A DNA stretch of 9,536 bases from CAJCIY01 sp036379355 (GTDB lineage: Bacteria; Actinomycetota; Actinomycetes; Mycobacteriales; CAJCIY01), in NCBI GenBank assembly GCA_036379355.1, contig DASVGV010000033.1, forward strand, positions 1 through 9,536. The letters run 5' to 3'. Both the position numbers and the translations under genes were made by a program. This document shows, in pieces, positions 4,878-9,536 of this stretch (positions are counted from its first letter, which is position 1; the number at the start of each line of letters is the position of its first letter). The notes under the pieces were generated by a model. It saw nothing but the letters and a program-made list of their open reading frames with translations, did not search any database and was not told the origin of the DNA.

Positions 4878-6884
4878 GTGAGCCTGCGCGAAGACGGCGT
4901 CCCACGCATGCCGTCCGGGGCGGCGAGCGCGCTGCGAGTGCTGCCGGCCACGGCCGGCGGCGACGCGCCGACGCCGGGGGCGGCGACCGGTCCACGCCGA
5001 CTCATCCCGCGATCCGTTCCGCCCGCCGTGTGGGGGCTGTCGGTGCTCGCCGCCGCCGTCGGCGTGGTCCTGGCGCTCACCGTCTTCCGTCACGGCTCGA
5101 TCGACAACGACGACGGCGTCTACCTGCTCCAGGCGCGCGCGCTGCTGCACGGACGACTCACCGTGCCGATGCCGCCCAACGCCGAGGCGGCGCAGCCCTG
5201 GTTCTTCGCCATCACCAGCCACGGGTACGCCTCGAAGTACCTCCCGCTGGTGTCCGGCCTGTACGCGATCGGGCTCGGGCTGTTCGGCAGCGTCGTACCG
5301 ATCCTGGGGGTACTGGCGTTCCTGCTCCCCCTGTGCGTCTGGGCCCTGGCCCGAGAGGTCGGCCTCTCGCCGCGCCGGTCCGTGCTCGCCACCGCCCTCG
5401 TCGCGCTCTCGCCCGCAGTGCTCGTCCAGGGCGGCCTGGTGCTCTCGTACCTGCCGTTCCTCATCCTGTTGTCGGTCGGGTGGCTGCTGCTGTTGCGCAT
5501 CGCCCGCACGGGCAGCGCTGCGCTCGCCGCGCTGTTCGGCTTCGTGTTCACCCTGGCCGTGAGCTTCCGCCAGCTCGACCCGGTGCTGCTGCTCGGCCCG
5601 GCCGCGCTGTGGGTGGCCTGGCGCCTGCGCGGCCGCGCGCTGGTCCGGCCGCTCGCCGCCGCGATCGCCGGCGCGATCCCGATCACCGTGTTCGTCCTCG
5701 CCTACGACGCGCACGTCACCGGCTCCGCCCTCCGGCTGCCGTTCGGCCTGCTGTCGCCGAACGACAAGATCGGGTTCGGCGTCCGGCAGCTGGTCCCGGA
5801 GGATCCGCGCCGTCACTTCGGGATCGTGCAAGGCCTGTACGGCGGGCTCGAGACGTTCCTGCACGAGCCGCTCGGCTGGTCACTCGGCTTCGTGGTGGTG
5901 CTGCCGCTCGCCCTGTGGAACCTGCGCCGTAGCGGCGCGGCGCGCACACCCGTCCGCCTGCTGTCGGCGTGCGCGGCGGTGTTCGTCGTCGTCTACCTCG
6001 GGTTCTGGGGACCGTGGAACGCTGCGGTGCTGTGGGGCGGGCCCCGCGACATCGGCCCGTTCTACGCGCTCCCGGTCCTGATCCCCCTCGCGTTCGCGGC
6101 GGTCTCGTGGTGGCCGACGGACCGGCGCAGCCTCATCGGGCTCGGCCTGCTCGCCGCGGTCGCGACGGGGTTCACCACCTCGCTCCTGGTCGGGCTGATC
6201 CCGCGCCTCGTCCGCGACAACGGGACCACCCGCGCCCTGCTCGGCGCGGTCCACGACGCCGCCCCCGGCCCGCTGCTGCTCGGCGTCGACCCGCCGTACC
6301 TCAGCCACCCCGTGGGCGCAATCGGTGACCAGTGGCCCGGGACCGGTCGCGAGCTGCTACTCGCCTCGCAGCTCGACCCGCAGCAGGTGATGGCGCTGAA
6401 GAGCCCGTCGATCCTGCAGATCGGCGGCAGCCCGTACACCGACAAGAGCTACATCCTGGCGCCGGAGACCCGGTTGTCGGGTGCGGCCGTCCAGGTCCGG
6501 GTCCAGCTCGGCGGCGGCGCGCAGGACGCGACACTCGTCGTGAGCCGCGGCGGGACCCTGTCGGCCTGCCGCCTCTACGACGGCGCCATCCTCACGATCA
6601 CGCCGACGACTGTCAGCGGCTGCTCGGGCCTCGCCCTCCCACACCTGCCCGGCAAGACCCCCGACCACGACATCCTCAGCAAGCTGCCGTACCGGCTGTG
6701 CTCGTCGATGGACTGCCTGTCGTTCAGCACCTTCGAGACCGACAAGAAGGGCAAGCCGTACGCCACCGGGTGGCGGCGGCTGGCCCTCGCCGACACGCCG
6801 ACGACGGTCACGCTGCTCGCCGACGGGCCGCCGGTCGTGGCCGCCGGTGCGGGCCTGATCTCGGTCACGCCCGCGATCGGCTGA
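4878..6884 (+). CDS. Polytopic GT-C-type glycosyltransferase-like membrane protein
   Basis: A 668-residue integral membrane protein resembling GT-C glycosyltransferases (PMT/ArnT/GT39-like), which move sugars from polyprenyl-phosphate donors on the outer face of the membrane. Residues 1-50 are a Pro/Ala-rich cytoplasmic tail. The first membrane helix is about 51-70. It is followed by the acidic first loop IDNDDGVYLLQARALLHGRL (75-94), the usual site of the GT-C catalytic Asp, and by SKYLPLVSGLYAIG (119-132). Further hydrophobic helices lie at about 139-157, 165-182, 188-206, 214-230, 235-250, 258-276, 335-348, 360-376, 395-410 and 418-441. GPRDIGPFYALPVLIPL (388-404) resembles the late GT-C loop. 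Residues about 455-668 form a soluble tail with four cysteines (C564, C582, C608, C613). GTG 4878 is chosen because GAGGA (4866-4870) lies 7 bases upstream. Donor and acceptor are unknown, and no cell-wall or glycan genes flank it. Confidence 0.85.
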   Translation: MSLREDGVPRMPSGAASALRVLPATAGGDAPTPGAATGPRRLIPRSVPPAVWGLSVLAAAVGVVLALTVFRHGSIDNDDGVYLLQARALLHGRLTVPMPPNAEAAQPWFFAITSHGYASKYLPLVSGLYAIGLGLFGSVVPILGVLAFLLPLCVWALAREVGLSPRRSVLATALVALSPAVLVQGGLVLSYLPFLILLSVGWLLLLRIARTGSAALAALFGFVFTLAVSFRQLDPVLLLGPAALWVAWRLRGRALVRPLAAAIAGAIPITVFVLAYDAHVTGSALRLPFGLLSPNDKIGFGVRQLVPEDPRRHFGIVQGLYGGLETFLHEPLGWSLGFVVVLPLALWNLRRSGAARTPVRLLSACAAVFVVVYLGFWGPWNAAVLWGGPRDIGPFYALPVLIPLAFAAVSWWPTDRRSLIGLGLLAAVATGFTTSLLVGLIPRLVRDNGTTRALLGAVHDAAPGPLLLGVDPPYLSHPVGAIGDQWPGTGRELLLASQLDPQQVMALKSPSILQIGGSPYTDKSYILAPETRLSGAAVQVRVQLGGGAQDATLVVSRGGTLSACRLYDGAILTITPTTVSGCSGLALPHLPGKTPDHDILSKLPYRLCSSMDCLSFSTFETDKKGKPYATGWRRLALADTPTTVTLLADGPPVVAAGAGLISVTPAIG

Positions 6885-6892
6885 CCAGCCGC

Positions 6893-6898
6893 TACCGT
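6893..6898 (+). promoter_or_regulatory. -10 box of a leaderless promoter for the SRPBCC gene
   Basis: TACCGT is followed by 8 bases (TCCGGGCC) and then ATG 6907. It sits in the 22-bp gap after the membrane-protein stop and gives the SRPBCC gene its own transcript despite the tight spacing. No Shine-Dalgarno sequence or clear -35 box is present. Confidence 0.6.
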
Positions 6899-6906
6899 TC
6901 CGGGCC

Positions 6907-7335
6907 ATGCGCCGTGTGCACGTCACCCAGGAGTACGCCGCCAGCCGCCAGCAGGTCTTCGCGTACCTGTCCGACCACGAGAACCTCGGGCCGCTGCTCG
7001 GTGCCGACATCACCCGCGTGCGCGAGGGTTCCGACGGGCCGAACGGCGTGGGGTCGGTACGGTCGATCAAGGTCGGGCCGCTGCCGCCGTTCGAAGAGAC
7101 GAACGTCGAGGTCGTCCCGGACGCGCTGATCCGCTACCGGATCACCAAGGGCGGCGTCCTCAAGGACCACGAAGGCGTGATGACGTTCGCCGACACCCCC
7201 GGTGGCGGCTGCCGGTTCGCCTGGACGATCACCTTCGACGGCAAGGTGCCCGGCGTCGGTGCGGCCGTCGCGGCCGGGCTGACGCGTTCGATCAGCAAGG
7301 GCCTGCCGGCCGTCGACGACCTCGCCCGCCGCTAG
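6907..7335 (+). CDS. SRPBCC-fold (polyketide cyclase/START-like) protein
   Basis: A 142-residue soluble protein of the SRPBCC superfamily (START/Bet v1 fold), which makes a deep hydrophobic cavity for lipids or other ligands. Evidence is the first strand and helix (VHVTQEYAASRQQVFAYLSD, 4-23) with the typical pattern in which a basic-rich strand precedes a V-F-A-Y-L-S-D helix, then the GVGSVRSIKVGPLPPFEETNVEVV region (47-70), the IRYRITKGG strand (75-83), the CRFAWTITFD strand (102-111) and a long C-terminal helix (VGAAVAAGLTRSISKGL, 117-133). The ligand and function are unknown; members include cyclases, hydrolases and transport proteins. It converges on the thioesterase gene with 18 bp between stop codons. 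A small GCCGC-TAGC-GCGGC hairpin spans its stop. Confidence 0.85.
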   Translation: MRRVHVTQEYAASRQQVFAYLSDHENLGPLLGADITRVREGSDGPNGVGSVRSIKVGPLPPFEETNVEVVPDALIRYRITKGGVLKDHEGVMTFADTPGGGCRFAWTITFDGKVPGVGAAVAAGLTRSISKGLPAVDDLARR

Positions 7336-7341
7336 CGCGGC
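7328..7341. terminator. Small hairpin between convergent genes
   Basis: GCCGC-TAGC-GCGGC is a perfect 5-bp stem with a 4-base loop that contains the TAG stop of the SRPBCC gene, in the 18-bp convergent gap before the thioesterase stop. It could serve either strand, but it is short and has no U-tract. Confidence 0.25.
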
Positions 7342-7353
7342 CGAGGCTGGGCG

Positions 7354-8217
7354 TCAGGTCGGGCGGCCCAGGCGAATCAGTGCTTCTTGCGCCACGGTGA
7401 GCGCGTGCGTCCCGTCGCCGGTGTGCAGCGTGCCGATGCCCAGTCCGCGGGAGCCCCCGTTCGCGCGACCCCACACGTCGAACAGCAGCCAGCCGTCGGC
7501 GCGGACCGGCCGGTGCAGCCACAGCGCGTGGTCGAGGCTCGCGCCCATGCCGTGGTCGTCGCGCCGGCCGAGCCCCGCGCGGACGGCGCCGACGACGCCC
7601 ATGTCCGAGACGAAGGTCAGCACCGCCGCGTGCAGGACCGGATCGTCCGGAAGCGGTCCTCGCAGCCGAGTCCAGAACGCCCGCCGCGGTTCGGGCCGCT
7701 CACTCAGCCAGCCGAAGCCGGGCACCTCGACCCGCTCGAACGGCGACGCGACGTCCCAGGGGTTCTCGGTCGGGCCGACCTCCGCGAAGAGCGCCTCGGG
7801 ATCGCCGGCGTCGGTGGCAATCGGGGTAGAGGTCTCCTCGCCTGCCTCGTCGCGGTGGAAGCTCGCGGTCAGGCTGAAGATCGCCTCGCCGTCCTGCTGC
7901 GCCACGACCGTACGCGTGGTGAACGAGCGGCCGTCGCGGATGCGGTCGACGCGCAGGATCGTCCAGGCATCGTCCTTGCCCGGCCGCAGGAAGTAGCCAT
8001 GCAAGGAGTGCGGCCGATGCGCCGGGTTGACGGTCGCCGCCGCAGCCCGGAGACAGTGGGCTGCCACCTGACCGCCGAACAGGGCGCTGTGCTGCTGCCC
8101 GGCAGGCGGCGGCGGGTTCCACGCGCGGAACAGGTCGCTGTCGAGGCGCTCGACCTCCAGCATGCGTACGAAACGCTCGACGCGCTCCGCGCCCTCGGCG
8201 TCGTCGCTGCCCGCCAC
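7354..8217 (-). CDS. TesB-like acyl-CoA thioesterase (double hotdog)
   Basis: A 287-residue acyl-CoA thioesterase II family protein that should hydrolyse acyl-CoA to free acid and CoA in the cytoplasm. Two hotdog domains are visible. The N-terminal one has LFGGQVAAHCLRAA (46-59), HSLHGYFLRPG (70-80) and GRSFTTRTVVAQQDGEAIF (96-114). The C-terminal one has GASLDHALWLHRP (225-237), WLLFDVWGRANGGSRGLGIG (243-262) and HALTVAQEALIRL (271-283). By comparison with E. coli TesB, D229 and Q277 match the catalytic Asp and Gln, while the third position seems to be Arg, not Thr. The frame is open upstream to 8364, but GTG 8217 is chosen because AAGGGAAG lies just upstream and the family start falls there. 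A TACCGT -10 box at 8256-8261 fits this start. It is divergent from the PAS gene. Confidence 0.88.
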   Translation of the reverse strand: MAGSDDAEGAERVERFVRMLEVERLDSDLFRAWNPPPPAGQQHSALFGGQVAAHCLRAAAATVNPAHRPHSLHGYFLRPGKDDAWTILRVDRIRDGRSFTTRTVVAQQDGEAIFSLTASFHRDEAGEETSTPIATDAGDPEALFAEVGPTENPWDVASPFERVEVPGFGWLSERPEPRRAFWTRLRGPLPDDPVLHAAVLTFVSDMGVVGAVRAGLGRRDDHGMGASLDHALWLHRPVRADGWLLFDVWGRANGGSRGLGIGTLHTGDGTHALTVAQEALIRLGRPT

Positions 8218-8255
8218 GCGCTTCCCTTCGTCGTACCTGCTCGTGCTGCCCGGCG

Positions 8256-8261
8256 ACGGTA
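8256..8261 (-). promoter_or_regulatory. Candidate -10 box for the thioesterase gene
   Basis: TACCGT on the minus strand predicts a transcription start near 8248, giving a leader of about 30 bases that carries the AAGGGAAG ribosome-binding site before GTG 8217. It lies in the 100-bp divergent gap with the PAS gene. The longer reading frame starting at 8364 would place this promoter inside the coding sequence, another reason to reject that start. Confidence 0.4.
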
Positions 8262-8278
8262 GCGGACCGGTGCCGGAG

Positions 8279-8284
8279 TAGCGT
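8279..8284 (+). promoter_or_regulatory. Weak candidate -10 box for the PAS gene
   Basis: TAGCGT on the plus strand, 33 bases before GTG 8318. It would give a leader of about 27 bases, but no convincing Shine-Dalgarno sequence is seen in it. The only support is the hexamer and its position in the divergent gap. Confidence 0.25.
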
Positions 8285-8317
8285 CGCGAGCACCCGAGAC
8301 GTGGACGTGATGCGGCT

Positions 8318-8770
8318 GTGCCCCCGAGTGAGCCCGCGACCGACGTCGTGCCTGCGGCGGACATCCTCGCCGGTATTGCGGAGGCGGTGGTCTACGCCGA
8401 TCGAGGCGGCGTGATCCGGGCCTGGAACGCCGGCGCCACCGAGGTTTTCGGCTTCTCGGCGGACGAGGCGGTCGGGCGGAGCCTCGATTTGATCATTCCG
8501 GAGCGGTTTCGTGCGGCGCACTGGCGGGGCTTCGACGCGGCGATCGAGCGCGGGGCGACGGCCGGCGGGCGCCAGGCGCGGTTGACCCGAGGCACGCATC
8601 GGGATCCGGACCGCGTGCTGTACGTCGAGATGTCCTTCGCGGTGGTGACCGCCCCGGACGGGTCGGCGTCGGGAGCCGTCGCCGTCGCCCGCGACGTGAC
8701 CGAGCGGCAGCTCCGGGAGCGCGAAGAGCGCAAGCGCCGCGAGGCAGCCGCGCCGACTCCGGAAGGCTGA
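8318..8770 (+). CDS. Stand-alone PAS-domain sensor protein with FixL-like heme His
   Basis: A 150-residue protein made of a single PAS domain. The domain runs from about 15 to 127: DILAGIAEAVVYADRGGVIRAW (15-36), NAGATEVFGFSADEAVGRSL (37-56), the F-helix IIPERFRAAHWRGFDAAI (59-76), core strands VLYVEMSFAVV (100-110) and the closing SGAVAVARDVTER (118-130). A charged helical tail (QLREREERKRREA, 131-143) resembles the linker that usually leads to an output domain, but the protein ends there. H68 lies in PERFRAAH, in register with the heme-ligand His of FixL (PE-x5-H), which suggests heme and gas or redox sensing. GTG 8318 is the first start after an in-frame stop at 8279. It is divergent from the thioesterase and convergent with VapC. 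The output partner is unknown. Confidence 0.85.
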   Translation: MPPSEPATDVVPAADILAGIAEAVVYADRGGVIRAWNAGATEVFGFSADEAVGRSLDLIIPERFRAAHWRGFDAAIERGATAGGRQARLTRGTHRDPDRVLYVEMSFAVVTAPDGSASGAVAVARDVTERQLREREERKRREAAAPTPEG

Positions 8771-8801
8771 CGCGGCCAGGGTCGGCGGTGCCGGTACGGG
8801 C

Positions 8802-9209
8802 TCAGCGTCGGAGCAACTCGACGCCGCTTCCGGCACGCGCCGCCAGCGCGGCGTCGAAGGTCACGAGGGGCAACGAGGAGCGCCGGGCAACGGTGAGCAG
8901 GACAGCATCGGTCACCTGGCGATGGCCGGTAAGGGCTGGAAAGTCGGCATCCGTGGGCGACACGTCGTTGGCCAGGAACCGGTGCTCGCCGATCGCCCGT
9001 AGGTCGCGCAGCACGGTCCGCGCCTCCTCGAAAGTGATCGCGCCGCGCATCACACTTCGGTTGGTGGAGACGCGAACGAAGCCGGCTTCGGAGATCGGGC
9101 AGGTGGCCCAGGGGCCGGTGAGCCGGTCGAACCACGCGGTCGCCGCTTGGTGATGGACGTGCGCGTCCCAGGCAAGCGCGACGAGCACGTTGACATCGAG
9201 CAACCCCAC
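8802..9209 (-). CDS. vapC: VapC-family PIN-domain ribonuclease toxin
   Basis: A 135-residue PIN-domain toxin of a type II toxin-antitoxin pair, expected to be a Mg-dependent RNase that cuts tRNA or rRNA sites when free of antitoxin. The four acidic active-site residues are all present: D5 (LLDVNVLVAL), E41 (PISEAGFVR), D101 (RQVTDAVLL) and D119 (LVTFDAAL). Length and motif spacing match the VapC group whose members carry ISExGFxR. It starts at GTG 9209, 8 bases after the antitoxin stop, so the two are cotranscribed. The nearest ribosome-binding site is GAGGA, 12 bases away at the end of the antitoxin gene, which suggests coupled, modest toxin translation. It appears intact. The RNA target cannot be predicted. 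Confidence 0.92.
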   Translation of the reverse strand: MGLLDVNVLVALAWDAHVHHQAATAWFDRLTGPWATCPISEAGFVRVSTNRSVMRGAITFEEARTVLRDLRAIGEHRFLANDVSPTDADFPALTGHRQVTDAVLLTVARRSSLPLVTFDAALAARAGSGVELLRR

Positions 9210-9217
9210 GCGCGGGC

Positions 9218-9439
9218 TCAGTCCTCGTCGAGCGCGCCGCGAACCATCTCCGGCGTGATCGGCGGCGCCCCGGCCGGGGAGTGAATGACCGGTCGCCCGT
9301 GCCGGCGCTGAACGCGGGCGGGCGCCAGTCCGCGGCGTGCGAGGTCAGAGACCACCGACCCGATCGACACCCGTTCCGCTCGCGCGAGCTCGCGGGCGGC
9401 GGCCATGACGTCGTCATCGATCTCCAGCGTCGTGCGCAC
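9218..9439 (-). CDS. vapB: VapB-family ribbon-helix-helix antitoxin
   Basis: A 73-residue antitoxin. Residues 1-45 form a ribbon-helix-helix DNA-binding domain: the strand MRTTLEID, then helix DDVMAAARELARAE, turn RVSIG and helix SVVSDLARRGL. Residues 46-73 are an extended tail (VIHSPAGAPPITPEMVRGAL) of the kind that wraps and inhibits the PIN toxin. It lies directly upstream of the toxin gene, the usual antitoxin-first order. GTG 9439 is chosen because it follows the -10 box TAGCAT by 7 bases. A dyad overlaps that box, so the protein probably represses its own promoter. Confidence 0.9.
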   Translation of the reverse strand: MRTTLEIDDDVMAAARELARAERVSIGSVVSDLARRGLAPARVQRRHGRPVIHSPAGAPPITPEMVRGALDED

Positions 9440-9444
9440 GAGTT

Positions 9445-9478
9445 TGATGCTACCGCATCACACCATCATCACCTGTGA
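9445..9478. promoter_or_regulatory. Likely VapB operator: two dyads 21 bp apart
   Basis: The first dyad, TGATGC-TACC-GCATCA (9445-9460), is perfect and covers the -10 box. The second, TCAC-CT-GTGA (9469-9478), is centred 21 bp further upstream, two helical turns away and near the -35 position. ATC/GAT-containing half-sites also recur between them. This suits cooperative binding of RHH dimers, or of VapBC complexes, for autorepression. The operator role is inferred from position and symmetry. Confidence 0.55.
9447..9452 (-). promoter_or_regulatory. -10 box of the leaderless vapBC promoter
   Basis: On the minus strand TAGCAT is followed by 7 bases (CAAACTC) and then GTG 9439. The same arrangement precedes the ROK, first RsbW-like and SRPBCC genes. 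No Shine-Dalgarno sequence precedes the GTG. Confidence 0.6.
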
Positions 9479-9536
9479 CCGCGAGCCGAAGAGCCGACGC
9501 GGACAGCGTCTTCGCGCCGTGGCGGGCTGACTATCA
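9479..9536. other. End of window with no gene seen
   Basis: These 58 bases upstream of vapBC hold a short hairpin (GACGC-GGACA-GCGTC, 9496-9510) and no reading frame that I can support. The hairpin could belong to a neighbour outside the window. Confidence 0.3.

Noticed and set aside
3909..5864. 651-residue minus-strand open frame
   Set aside because: It is antisense to three well-supported genes and has a Gln/Glu/Arg-rich repetitive translation typical of a GC shadow.
4268..5932. 554-residue plus-strand open frame
   Set aside because: It overlaps the second RsbW-like, unknown and membrane-protein genes in another frame and is Arg/Pro-rich without motifs.
8218..8364. N-terminal extension of the thioesterase from 8364
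   Set aside because: The extra 49 residues are low complexity, overlap the divergent PAS gene and its promoter region, and precede a good ribosome-binding site at the family start.
9496..9510. GACGC-GGACA-GCGTC hairpin as a terminator
   Set aside because: It is only a 5-bp stem in GC-rich DNA, and no gene is seen next to it in the window.

Overview
The window is GC-rich, gene-dense DNA typical of an actinobacterial chromosome. It shows GTG starts, start codons placed 7-8 bases after a TANNNT -10 box (leaderless mRNAs), an F420-type luciferase-like oxidoreductase, RsbW-like stand-alone ATPases and a VapBC pair. The genus cannot be named from this sequence. I see no tRNA, rRNA, CRISPR array, insertion sequence or phage gene, and no gene-free stretch above about 150 bp. 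Twelve protein genes are supported.

Layout. (1) Positions 1-1586, minus strand: a ROK-family, polyphosphate-glucokinase-like kinase followed by an Fpg/Nei-family DNA glycosylase whose 3' end lies outside the window. (2) Positions 1707-4844, plus strand: an RsbW-like ATP-binding protein, an F420-type oxidoreductase, an overlapping SAM methyltransferase, a second RsbW-like protein and an overlapping small unknown protein. A strong hairpin at 4814-4844 closes the run. (3) Positions 4878-7335, plus strand: a GT-C-type polytopic membrane protein with an exported four-cysteine tail, then an SRPBCC-fold protein with its own leaderless promoter. (4) Positions 7354-8217, minus strand: a TesB-like acyl-CoA thioesterase, convergent with the SRPBCC gene and divergent from (5) a single-PAS-domain protein at 8318-8770, plus strand. 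(6) Positions 8802-9480, minus strand: a VapC PIN toxin and VapB antitoxin with an operator/promoter region containing two dyads 21 bp apart.

How they may work together. Most of this is ordinary housekeeping and accessory content. Three parts have regulatory interest. The two RsbW-like proteins may control sigma factors or act in partner switching, and one is translationally coupled to an unknown protein that could be its partner. The lone PAS protein carries a histidine in register with the heme ligand of FixL. The VapBC promoter has an overlapping dyad that suggests autorepression. I found no convincing evidence of a wholly new multi-gene system; the coupled RsbW-like/unknown pair and the FixL-like PAS protein are the best leads.
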